This document shows positions 38,113-48,520 of a stretch of 64,000 nucleotides of DNA, one piece after another. The notes under the pieces were generated by a model that did no database searches, was not told the DNA's origin, and saw only the letters and a list, made by a program, of their open reading frames with translations. A program made the translations under genes and the position numbers. The stretch spans positions 273,491-337,490 of the forward strand of contig JAMXBD010001586.1 of NCBI GenBank assembly GCA_024138025.1, written 5' to 3'. The DNA is from Combretum micranthum (lineage: Eukaryota > Streptophyta > Magnoliopsida > Myrtales > Combretaceae). Within the stretch, counting starts at the first letter, position 1. Each line of letters starts with the position of its first letter.

Positions 38113-39450
38113 TGATAAGTGTTAAAGGATCTTTATTTTGTGTACTCTTTGGACATGATTTTGTATGGATTCTAGGTGAATTTATTAAGAAAATGATACT
38201 TAATTGCTTAATATTTGATTTTAGGGTTTAAAGAAGATATTTCAAAGATTTAAGGATGATTCAAGCAAAAATGAGGAAAATTTTGACAAAGTATGCAAAA
38301 AGTTGATTTTCAATTGTGCACAACTTCCAACATAGCCATGTAGATGCTGGTGATGAGCTATAAAAAGTGACAAGAAACTATTCCAAATTGTACCTTAGTT
38401 GCCGCCTAAATAGTGTAGAAAGCGGTTTTGAAGAAAAGAATTTGATCAGCGAAGAAATTGAGGAATTCTCAGACTACACAGGCATGGACACGGGTGTGCA
38501 GAAGGCCATGTGGGATAAAAAACGCTTATAAACCTATAAATAGCCATCTTAACCTTTTTAGATATCCATCCTTGATATTTTTAAAAACACTAGGAGAGGA
38601 AAGGACGAAATTGAGAGAGAAAATTGCTGGAGATTCATTAGAGATTACAAGACAACAAAAGGGTTTTATTGTTAATCATGCTTTATTTTTTTAGATCAAT
38701 TATTCTCATTGTCAAATCTATGGAGGAGTAGATCCTACATCCATATGTGATTTGATTTGTTTCTTGATTAATGAAAAGTTTATGCATTTGTATCTATTCA
38801 TATCTTTTAACTTTCTTACAATTGATTAGTGTACAAAGTTGATTGCTTGTATGATTCTTGTTAGATAGAAAAAGGTTCCATCTAATAGGATAGATCTTTA
38901 TGAATAGAAAGATTACATGTTTCGCCTAGAGGTAGGGAAACTTTGATTTCTCCGATAAAGATTGCATCTTTGTTTAAGAATCTTAATATTTAATGTAATA
39001 TTTTATGGCATTAGTGAAGGGGAGGTCTCCACTATCTTATGAAGGATTAGAAATTGATTAACTTGAGGGAATAATTGATTTAATTGTGTGATTTTGCAGT
39101 ACAAAGCATAAATAGTTTATTACTAAATCTATTGTTATAAGAAATTAGGGTTTAGGGTGGATCAAGATAAAGGATATGTCTTGTAATTGAATTCTATTTG
39201 TTAAAGCAATAACAATTGATTGTAGGGTTTGCTAATCTAGATAATTAATAGTTAAGAATTAGATATTGTTTCATACATTATCTAAATATTAGAAAAAGGA
39301 TGATTCTAGTAATTGTTCCTTAGATCCCTATGGACAACATTCGTTTTAATTCTATACTACTATAGATAGATATACTTGCCTAGTCTGATCATAGGAATTA
39401 AATTAGAATTATAAATTTTAGAATTTGGTATGACCAATAGTAGCGCATCA
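38113..39450 (+). mobile_element. 5' LTR of an Athila-like Ty3/gypsy element
   Basis: Starts 'tgataagtgttaaagg', ends 'tagcgcatca', and is directly followed by a degenerate PBS and gag, fixing it as a 5' LTR of 1338 bp. It shares its start and layout with LTRs at 56481, 59427 and 62361: a phrase block with 'caggccatgt'-like words, then TATA box, leader, and 'ttgcctag'-type 3' portion. A TATA box 'tataaatag' lies at 38534. The open frame 38458-38694 is incidental. The element lacks its 3' LTR in this window. Confidence 0.85.
38534..38542 (+). promoter_or_regulatory. LTR TATA box
   Basis: 'tataaatag' in the 5' LTR at the position where the three related LTRs also carry a TATA motif (56976, 59689, 62611). 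Confidence 0.6.
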
Positions 39451-39476
39451 ATTTTTTAGCGTTGTTGCTGGGGATT
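39451..39476 (+). other. degenerate tRNA-Asp-type primer binding site
   Basis: Just after the LTR end comes 'ttagcgttgttgctggggat', a decayed version of the Athila/Tat PBS 'tggcgccgttgccgggga'. Confidence 0.8.
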
Positions 39477-39605
39477 TAACAAGGCAATATTAGTAAAAAC
39501 CTTAGTATCTGGTAATTTAGTCATTTATTCTATTTTGCAATTTCATTCTTTCTCTTTCTAGACATATTGTATTGACTTTGTTCAGATTGATCTCACTTGT
39601 AGTTA

Positions 39606-40366
39606 ATGATAAGAAGTTCTTCATTAGAAGATCTTGATTTTGATCTGGAGATGGATAGGACACTTCATAGCAGATTAAGAGAAAGAACGGTCAATCTTGT
39701 GAATTTGGAAATCATAGACGGAAACAGAGAAGGAAATGACCTAAATCGAGTTGCTGATGGAAATCAAAATGATCCAAATCAAGTTGTTGGGAATGCGAAC
39801 AGCCCGATTCAAGTCGTTGGGAATGAAAATCATCCGAATCAGATTGCAGGGAATGAGAATGAACCAAATCAAGTTGTTAATGAAAACTATAGATCGATGT
39901 GGGAGTATTTCATGCCCACGGTCAATGGAGTTGCACCATCTATTGCGTGGCCTACAATACAAGCGAACAACTTTGAGTTGAAGCCTGCTTTAATTCAGAT
40001 GGTGTAGGTAAATCAGTTTGGAGGATGAGCTTTGAAGACCCACATGATCATTTAACAATTTTTTTGTAGATTTGTGCTATTATTAAAAGCAATGGGATAT
40101 CCGATGATGCAATGCGCCTTAGGCTATTCCCTTTTTCTCTTAGGGATAAGGTAAGAAGCTGGTTGAATTCATTACCCCTCACTCCTTCACCAATTGGGAC
40201 CAAGTGGCATGGAAATTTTTGGAGCAATTCTTCCCACCAAACAGGACAATTCAATTGAGAAATGAGATATTCTCCTTCCGCTAGTATGAGATTGAATCAC
40301 TTTATGAAGTCTAGCAAAGGTTCAAAGAACTCATTAGGCATTGTCCTCATCAATTTGGTTGGTTTT
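39606..40366 (+). pseudogene. Athila-like gag pseudogene, truncated
   Basis: Gag forms the retrotransposon particle. The first 133 codons are open (39606-40007), with an acidic start and, at residues about 47-93, four imperfect 10-residue repeats of the type 'GNENxPNQVV'. The conserved core follows: 'QANNFELKPALIQMV', a stop, then in shifted frames 'DAMRLRLFPFSLRDK', 'SWLNSLP', 'EQFFPPNRT', 'QLRNEIFSF', 'ESLYE' and 'RFKELIRHCPHQ'. This is the signature of plant Athila/Tat Gag. At least two frameshifts and several stops occur, and the sequence breaks off at about 40366 before the zinc knuckle. No protease, RT or integrase remains. Confidence 0.93.
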
Positions 40367-41120
40367 TTTTCACAACCTTGCATGCAATTATAAAAATAGC
40401 ATATAGGTCGATATATATTTGCAATATATATCGATATCATCGCACATAACATTGTATCATCGTCTTATCCTATTTTTATAGAGGGTATGGTAGAGAGAAA
40501 CAACTAGAATCCCACTAAACCATAATTAATAACCAAAACTTAGTCTAAAAATAAAATCATTTCATACACAATTCTATTAACATTAGCAGGCTCTAGTCAA
40601 ATTAACTACCTCCATACATAGCATTAAACACTATAACTTCGTCCTTTTGATAGTTTCCTTCTAAATTTCCCCATCCACATTAGCGTAAAATTTTTTATAT
40701 TGATAATCCACTTATTTTGTATGCATTGAATGTAAAGACATCGGACCAAACATTAATAAGAGTATAATCGACACAGGTGCATTAATTACTTCTTTTGTGC
40801 ACTTTTAAATTACACTAATTTACAGCATAATCTCATGAAATTGTGGCATTCGGGTATTGCTAGTCATTTTTGTGAGGGTCGGCTAATGCATTATACCAAT
40901 CTTAAAAAGGATCCATATCATAAGGGGACATGGGCACGTAAAATCTTTAATAATAGCATGAAAACAATACTTCTCTCATCGTAGCATCCTCTACAGATAT
41001 TCAATCTCACGATTAACATGTTTGATTAAGAAGCACACGAACGTCACAAGAACTTCCTCTTTTTTTTTTTGTTTTGTTTTTTTTTTAGGTGGGGGGTGCC
41101 ACGCGTGTTCATGTTGTGTG
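40367..41120. other. no gene seen
   Basis: Non-coding sequence between the truncated gag and the hAT element; a T-rich run lies near 41060-41090. Confidence 0.5.
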
Positions 41121-41128
41121 GTTAGTAG

Positions 41129-41684
41129 TAGACATCGTCATGGTTTCGAAACCGAATCGAACTGAAGCTGTCGGTTTGGGATCTTAAAATTGAGAAATCA
41201 AAATCGGCCCACGATTCCGGTCCGGTTTCATGGAACCAACGGTTACCGGTTTCGGTTTTGGAACTGTGGAACTGTCTATTTTAAAATAAATAAAAATAAA
41301 AAAAAATTTTTTAATTTTTAATAAAATTAATTTTAAAGTCAAAATAATTATTGAATCTAGCAATATTAAATTATTTAACCAAAATTTTTAAAAATTTATT
41401 TAGAATGCACATTTATATGTATACAAATACATTCAATATTAATTATAGTTACTATTATGATATTGTAAAATACTCTAGAAGATAAAAAGAAAATTATAAT
41501 GTCAAAAATAGTCTCACATTATTAAGAAAATGAACTTTTTTTTTACGAAAAATTTATTTAAACTAATTATGTATGATTTTAAGCTATATTTATTTGTGTT
41601 GTTGATAATAACATATTAAATGTTGTGAATAAGTAACAAATTTTACTATTTATATGAAATAATTTAAATATTAATAATTATATA

Positions 41685-41726
<42 letters not shown>

Positions 41727-41896
41727 GGAACCGGCTAGAACCACCGGTTCTAGGCCAAAAAACCGTTTTAGAACAGTAAAACCGACGATTTTATAACCGG
41801 TTCTAGAACCGTCCAACCGATCTGGTTCCTGTTTTGAATCGCCCATGACAGTTTCGATTCGATTCCCGATTTGAAACCGAATCATACCTATGTCTA
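41129..41896. mobile_element. hAT non-autonomous element, 768 bp, exact 8-bp target duplication
   Basis: Termini are TAGACAT...ATGTCTA. Flanks are the identical 8-mer 'gttagtag' at 41121-41128 and 41897-41904. An 8-bp duplication is diagnostic of hAT transposition. Subterminal blocks are inverse-complementary in content ('ggtttcgaaaccgaat' against 'gatttgaaaccgaat') and packed with 'ccggttctag', 'aaccggtt' and 'gaaccg' palindromic words. The AT-rich centre contains an (AAT)n/(ATT)n run. The only open frame (41664-41885, minus) is a translation of these repeats. There is no transposase, so it would need one in trans. Confidence 0.92.
41685..41727. repeat. (AAT)n/(ATT)n microsatellite
   Basis: AAT units switch to ATT units, forming a self-complementary tract in the centre of the hAT element. 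Confidence 0.95.
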
Positions 41897-41904
41897 GTTA
41901 GTAG

Positions 41905-42568
41905 TTACCTCCTGACATGAATGTATAATTTCAATTGCCGCCAACTTCGAACAAATCATGTTTCACCAACAGCCAAGGTACTCCACGAAGACGCCATTTT
42001 TCGCTCTCATTTAATTTAGTAAATGCAATGATCTGGCTCACTCTGCGATATACAATAAAAGGAAAATTAAATTCCAATTTAATGAGAAGATAACGAAGTT
42101 ATGGATAGGAATTTGCCGTCCCAAAGATATTGTCTTCATCCTATCACGGTACGTATATGTAAAATGATAGTAACTGTTTCTTTTATTTTATGAATATTTT
42201 TATTTTTTAAATTTATTAGCATATGTTAAGTTCTTATTAGTCGGAACAGGATAGGGACAACAAATATTTTTTATGAAGTTATAAAGACTATTACAAGTTA
42301 TTATAGTCCTATTTTTATTACCAAGAGATGATAACTGTATATGTAATATTTCAAGATAGGAAAAAAGATTGAAAATAAACCGTAGAATACAAATTCATTG
42401 GTTTGATGATATGAATCGTTATTCATTATTTTGCATAGTTGGCATTCAACATTTAAAATACAACTTAATAGTAAACACTATGAGAGTAGTTTTCATAGAA
42501 CCAGTGGAAAATGAATAACTATTTTCCTCAAATGTATAACTAAACATTTTCTTCCATTCAAGCACACG
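41905..42568. other. no gene seen
   Basis: AT-rich intergenic sequence without recognisable elements. Confidence 0.5.
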
Positions 42569-42571
42569 TTA

Positions 42572-42871
42572 AAGTAGCATTTTGTTGTACAATTTTTTAT
42601 GGTACTGGACTGAATAAGGTCATTGTACCATGTTTGGTTTACACAATATACCTAGGACTGGACAAAATTCTCTCCATAAGAATGGACAAAACTTAAAATT
42701 TTTACCATTATATTCTATGGTATAAAAGTATCAGAACTGTATAAAAATAAGATCTTTCAATAAGAATTTTGTCCGGTACTGTCTAATAATATGTATACCA
42801 ATACTGCCAGGTACTTATTGTACTATACTGTCCAATTCTTCTTGTTTTATCTGGTACAACCAAATACTCCC
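42572..42871. mobile_element. Tourist-like (PIF/Harbinger) MITE, 300 bp
   Basis: The left end 'aagtagcattttgttgtac' and the right end, reversed 'gggagtatttggttgtacc', are imperfect inverted repeats. Subterminal 'ggtactggactg' and 'actgtccaatt' blocks are also mirrored. The flanking trinucleotides are TTA at 42569-42571 and TAA at 42872-42874. A TTA/TAA target with a 'GGGNGTNTTTGGTT'-style terminus is the usual signature of Tourist MITEs. No coding potential. Confidence 0.75.
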
Positions 42872-42874
42872 TAA

Positions 42875-43682
42875 ATAAAATTTTGTTATAACTTTAAATT
42901 ATATTACATTAGAATATATCAAATTGTAAAACTAAATAACATAAATGACGTGTCCTCCTTTTCCTTTTAGACTTAGCTTTTCGTGACTAGCATGTTATAT
43001 CATGTCTTCTCTTTCTAAACCTTTACATATGTCTAGCTTTAGAGTGTACAATAATACCTTATACAATGAGTGCGGAATGAGTAAAAGGAATGGCTGAAAA
43101 ATTATAGTGGAAAATTTAAATAACACAATACGAATTAAAAATAAAAGTAATAATAACAAATAAATAAGCTCATACTTCCAATATTAATAAGAACATGGTT
43201 TTATTTCATTTTTATTTTTTACTATTTAAAGAAACAGAGAGAGAAAATTTTTATCTAGAGTTTGGTCCCTAATTGAAGGACATAATTTTTCTTTGTATCC
43301 TTAAACCATATATTTTTGTTTTAATATTTTCCTCATGTTGTATAAGTAGACAGAAGGACACATTTTGAGAAACATGTTATATTCGTAAAAATTATGGTAT
43401 ATATAACTAATTTTTTAAAATCAAATGGTTTGTGATAAAAAGGAATATGCAAAAGTACCCGTATCATGTCTGGTTTTACTTTGAAGCGATGTCATTAATG
43501 CATCTAATGAAATAGTTTTATGGAAAAAATTTTGACGCACTGCACGCTTTTGAGCTATTTGTTTTTTCCTTTTGTGAATTAAGGTACAAACTTTTCCGTT
43601 TCAAGAAATATATATATATTATATATATAATATGCAGCCAAATAAAGGTATTATTAGTCTATTGAATATTTCTATGTACAAC
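42875..43682. other. no gene seen
   Basis: AT-rich intergenic DNA with a short palindromic 'atatatatattatatatataatat' -like tract near 43607-43632. Confidence 0.5.
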
Positions 43683-44403
43683 CGGGGAAGCAACCGGGTC
43701 AGATTTTACAAAATCTAAACCCAATATCTTATAGAGTTTTCGAAACCCATTCCAAACTTTGTAGGTTTTTTGTCCATAAACCTAAAACCCTCACTGATAC
43801 ACCCTATAGGGTATTCTAACCCGAGTCCAAACTCGATAAAACTAATAATGTTTCAATTACAACTATTTTACGTTTAAAGATATCTTTAAAATAAAATTCT
43901 CCTAAAATTCATACCTATAAATTTCTTCTTGTTTACTCATGAAAAATTTATTTCCATTAATATTTGTGTATAAAATAAATCTTTTCAAATTTATTCTCGT
44001 TATTCTTAATTAGCTTAAGACTGCAATAATTCACCATGATTAAATAAAATCAAATATTATTAAAAATGAATGATCTACAAAATTAAAAATGCATATACTA
44101 TTTATTAAATTGAACTACAAATTTAAAAATTTACACTATTTATTAAATTGAACTAGTACCTAAATACATAAACTTTAAATTAATTTGAATTTGAATTTTA
44201 TTGACTGAAAAAGAATTCAATAATATTTCTTTTCTTAAGGGGTTTGGGTTCCCAACGAGTTTTATATTCATCTTAAAAGTTGAGCCAAAACCCTATAAGA
44301 TTTAGCACAATATCCCAAAAACCTATAGGATAATACACTGTAGGATATTTATTGGGTTGGACAGGTTGAATACCCTATAAAAACCTGCTCGGTTATATCC
44401 CTG
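43683..44403. mobile_element. hAT-like non-autonomous element, about 720 bp
   Basis: The left end 'cggggaagcaaccgggtcag' and reversed right end 'cagggatataaccgagcagg' are imperfect inverted repeats. Both are followed by 'aaaccc...tatagggt' phrases. The interior is AT-rich. Flanking 8-mers agree at five positions ('tgtacaac' and 'cttacaat'), so the duplication is uncertain. Similar phrase content occurs in 11594-12256 and in a GC-richer patch at 60720-60860. Confidence 0.6.
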
Positions 44404-44580
44404 CTTACAATAGAAACATGCCAGGCTTAGAAACTATCGATTAAAGTCTAGAAATAGTTGAAATAATACTTTATCCTTATAGACCATCAAAATATAAACT
44501 ATGCTATAATTTTTTATCATACGAATTAAAACATAGTAAATGAAACTACTAAGGATTTGTTGGTTCGTCTTATTCGAGTT

Positions 44581-44886
44581 GTTTTGATATCTTATTTTTA
44601 TTGTTTTCAATTAAACTATTTGTCAATAAACAGATAAATATGAAAAAAAAATATTTTTATTCATAAACAGATCAAATAGAGTGGATACAGATGTAAATTA
44701 TATACAGATAAGATACAAATAGAAATAAGACAATCCATATGGGTTTGTTTGTATTGTTTGATTTTTATCTGTATCTTATTTGTTTTATATCTGATCAGTT
44801 TTTGAGTAAAAATGTTTGTTTTTCATATGTATCTGTTTTTTAATAAACATCTATTTGAAAATGATATAAATAAGATGTTAAAATGG
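44581..44886. mobile_element. foldback MITE, nearly full-length inverted repeat
   Basis: The left arm ('tttgatatcttatttttatt', 'aataaacagataaatatgaa', 'cataaacagatcaaata') is mirrored by the right arm in reverse ('tttaacatcttatttatatc', 'aaaaaacagatacatatgaa', 'caaaaactgatcagata'). The arms meet near 44735-44745 with almost no loop. Non-coding, A/T-rich; flanking duplication not identified. Confidence 0.8.
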
Positions 44887-47019
44887 CAAAAAAAAAAAAA
44901 AAAAGATGAAATAAACGGAGTCACAGTAGAAATGCTTTTTCGGTAGTCTATGAGCTAGGATATATTTTTGTATCGATTCTTTTTTAATTGATTAATGGGT
45001 TTAATTTTGATATAATACACACTTAGTAAACGGATCTTGTTATGGATTTAGATTTTCTAACATATTTGTCAAATGTATTGTATTATGAGTTGAGGTTTTA
45101 GACATATATATACCTTGTAGACTTGGGGATATAATATGACTCGTTAATACGAGCTGCCAACTCCACACATATTCAACGTATAAATATAAGAGATATAGTT
45201 TTTTTTTTTTGGGTCTTTTAAGTTCAAGCAATTTACTCGAGAAGATGTTAATTAAGTGGTAAATGGTAAATCAAGACAAGAAAATAAATACAGGAGGCAA
45301 AAATTTTATTTTTTCCCAATTGGCAATATGCTCGTGCAATGTTATCTGGAGATCAACTTTGGATTTGACCCAACTAATCTATTAAAGGTGCTACGGAAAA
45401 TTCATCCCATCGACATATTAGGGCCAACATTGACTGCAAATTTCTAATGGATGCTTAAGCTTTAACTTAGTCATAGGACCACAGTTGGTAAATGGTCGTA
45501 ATACCTCCACTAACCCAACAATTATATAAAAATAAGCAACAAAACATGTGGTATTTGGTATAAAGAACTGAAGTGGGTAAAATATCGATGCAATCATTGG
45601 ATACTCTTCCGCCTCATTCTCGCCGGAATGTCCCACGGGAAATCCAAGAAAATGCATATTGTAGACTTATTGCCCAGCAATTGGCGGACAAAGAGTGGCG
45701 CGTGAGCCTTGAAAGTGTGGAAAGAGATACAGGCAGTCAACATTAGGACCCACACCGAGTGGCACCGCCGAGTTTTGGCCGTTTCAAGGCCTTTCAAGCC
45801 ACACGGCCAATTTATACAAACCCCAACAACGCCACGCGATGAAAGGTGCACATTCCACATCGGATCCCGTTTGTTTGGTTTTGGCTTTTTGACACTGGTA
45901 AAAAGATACATGTTAGTTGAGTCGACAAAGATAGTGGGGTGGAAATTTACAAGATGTGATATGTGGAATATCTCAATCTCTATGTTTTGTTTCTTAAGTT
46001 TTCAACGAGCTTTCATGGGTTGTTGGTTGCATACTTTTCAATGAAAGAAGGAGAAAAGATTGGTAAGGTCATTATATAACTTAAAGAGTTCTTAAAAAGA
46101 AAAAAATTATAAGAAGGGGATGATATAAATAAACTTGTTTTCACAAATATTCTATTTCTGATCAAAGATTAATCAAATTAATCTAATAACGTGGTTATAA
46201 TGATCTAAACAGCATATTATCTATAGGTAATATGTGAACTTGAGCAAAAATAAATTCTTGTTATGTATTGCATTGGTTGGATCTTTCTTATACATCATTC
46301 CCCTCCCTAGTAGTGTTAGTACCAACATTAGGATCCACTATGTTTAATAAATTTTTACAAGTGATCGATAATAACTAGAGGTTTGAATACCAAACTACAT
46401 AGAAATGTAGGAATTATCAAGTTAGGAAAGTTGATAGATGTCAAATGTTAATCCTAATATAAGATTAAATTCTACTCTATCCATCCAAGAAGTAAAGGTT
46501 AAGTAAGTGAGTTTTTAGCATTGATAATGGCATTGTCTATGTCTCATACTTCATTCCGGCTCTTATAGGTAATGAATCATAACAAAACTATTTCAAACAA
46601 TGAAAACATTCAAGGGAAGTTTATCGTTCAGTAAACTACCACATAGTTTGTTTTGAGCGTTAGCTTACTTAGCTAAACATTCCACATCTTGACTCTTATT
46701 TAGTATTGATGATGTTAAAACTACATTAAGTTTTAAGATACCTTTAAATCAATAAGTGGCCTCTTCTTGTTGTTAATGGTCAGCAAACCAATTTTAATTT
46801 CAGGTGCATTAACAAGTTTGTCATTGAAACATGTTTTAGCAAATCACATTTTAATTTTGGGAAAGATCCCTTTGGCTAAAATCCAATACCCTATAAAAAT
46901 CCAACATTGCACTACATCACTAGCCCTAGAGTGTCCATTAATCTAGGTTGAAAAGATATAACAAGTAATGAAGAAATAAAAACAATAAGAAGTAAAATTA
47001 AGATAAATAGGCATTAATA
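44887..47019. other. no gene recognised; GC-richer island at 45590-45900
   Basis: Most is AT-rich intergenic DNA. The patch 45590-45900 is noticeably GC-richer, has 'gccacgcg', 'ggcaccgccgag' and a TATA-like 'tttatacaaacccc', and has overlapping open frames on both strands (45594-45911 minus, 45709-46044 plus). Neither translation resembles a known protein. It could be the promoter or first exon of a lost gene. Confidence 0.35.
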
Positions 47020-47660
47020 AGCACAAAATAAAAGTAAGATGTTTTGCTTATATGAGTTCTTTTTTAATACTTCAATGTTGGGATTAGTTACTATTTCTAA
47101 TTTGATAAAAATTTATATTTTTTTAGAAATAAATTGGAATGTGTTTCTTAATATTTAATAGGATTTTGGTTCACATGACCTATTGCAACTACTACTTGTA
47201 AAAAGGAGTTTGTAAATAATCATGTTAGGGATTTTTATTTATTATATAGGGAATTTTGATAACGAGTAGTTTTAAAATTTGGGATTTGGTCAAAATATTA
47301 AATAACTTCATTTATGATAATGATGTTTATTTATTTAGTTCTCACTTTTTGTGCCTTTATTTATTCACTAGTGTGGTTGCTAAATCTACATAACTTTCTC
47401 TCCATTTTATGGCTACTTGATGTGATAGAAGGGCCTAGTCCTATTTTAACTCTTATACATGCAGTGGCTATGGTAATAGTGGGACTTTTTCTTGTAGCTT
47501 GACTTCTTCCTCTTTTTCTAATCATACCTTATATAATGAATTTTATTTCTTTTTTCAATAGGCATAACAAAAATTCTATTGGGAGCTGCTTTAGCTCTTT
47601 CTCAAAAAGATATTAAAAGAAGTTTAGTTGATTCTACAATGTCTCAACTAAGATGTTTTT
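47020..47660 (+). pseudogene. ndhF: nuclear plastid DNA: ndhF fragment
   Basis: ndhF encodes a membrane subunit of the plastid NAD(P)H dehydrogenase complex. Reading across frames, blocks of the protein follow in order: 'FAYMS', 'MLGLVTISNLIKIYIF' (about 47075), 'IGFWFT', 'CKKEFVNNHVRDF' (about 47195), 'ILNNFIYDNDV' (about 47300), 'VVAKST', 'EGPSPILTLIHA' (47430), 'VGLFLVA', '[16 protein letters not shown]' and '[12 protein letters not shown]' (about 47600), ending at 'STMSQLR'. This corresponds to the transmembrane core of NdhF. Stops and several frameshifts are present. The 62-codon frame at 47314-47502 is one surviving block. It is joined at 47660 to a retrotransposon tail. Confidence 0.92.
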
Positions 47661-47664
47661 AATC

Positions 47665-47830
47665 TAGCTGATGGAGCTCTAGTAGCAACAACTCTTAAGG
47701 AATCAACTAAGCTCAAAGATCCATTACAAGATATTAGAGGACCAATGACTAGAGCACGAACAAAATGGATGAATGAAGCTTTACATGGATTGATTATAGA
47801 GATTTAAGAGAATGAAGTTTGTCAACAAGA
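47665..47830 (+). pseudogene. Ty3/gypsy pol C-terminal tail
   Basis: The translation includes 'KDPLQDIRGPMTRARTKWMN', then 'EALHGLI' and a stop. 'GPMTRARAK---EAL-GLI' is the characteristic C-terminus of many plant gypsy polyproteins. Only this tail survives. Upstream, where integrase should be, there is plastid ndhF instead, so the junction is a rearrangement. Confidence 0.85.
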
Positions 47831-48520
47831 CTCCGACACATGTTTTAAGTTAATCAACATGTTAGGAGCAAGCAAAGATGATGAAGGCTACTAGCTGAAA
47901 TTGGAGAAACGCTAACCTTGTTCGGGGATTTGTACACTAGCTTCAATGTTGGTAGCCTTCAAGGCTAACATCGTTGGCATACAGGGGTAAGCGATTGGCC
48001 TTCCACCAGCATTGAAAGTGTACAAAAGCAAAATTATTAAAGTTGCCACTAAAGCTACCAGCTTAGACAATGTAAGCCGTTGGCCTTTAACATTTACACT
48101 GCCAGCTTATGGCTGGCCTAGATTAGTTCGAAGTGACTTTTTGAATTTCTTTTGTTTTTCTTTGTTTATTACTTTTCCAAGACTATTTTGAACCCTATAT
48201 GAACCTTTGTATGGATTATTATCAATTGATCAGCTGAATTCATATTGTTTTATTAAGAGTTTCCTCACTTGTGAGAACTTTCTCTTAGTTCTTGAAAAAG
48301 ACTAAATTTGGTTTCTTTGGCATAGAAGTTTGCGCAGATCGACCTTGATATCTTAGGTTCCAATTGATAAGTTTGATTATGATTTGGTTCCGTTATTGAT
48401 AGCGTTGGTTCTAGTCAACAAGTTTGGTTAAGGTTTTGTTCTTGTTTACTTGTTTGAAGGGATCCTTGGGGTACTTTCCATTGTTTATTGTTGGGTCTTA
48501 GGTTTCTATACCTAGGATTC
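47831..48520 (+). mobile_element. gypsy 3' untranslated region and LTR-like sequence
   Basis: Directly downstream of the pol tail. Contains an inverted/phrase-repeat block ('gtaagcgattggcctt', 'gtaagccgttggccttt') and then 'tttcttggc'-, 'gcgcagatcgac'- and 'cttgtttacttg'-like words typical of plant gypsy LTR ends. No second LTR is seen, so the limits are estimates. Confidence 0.4.

Noticed and set aside
41664..41885. Minus-strand frame with a poly-Asn/poly-Ile stretch
   Set aside because: Translation of the (AAT)n/(ATT)n microsatellite and hAT subterminal repeats.
45594..46044. Overlapping open frames of 105 and 111 codons on opposite strands
   Set aside because: Both arise from the same GC-richer patch with few stops; neither has a recognisable domain. 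Kept only as a possible promoter or exon remnant.
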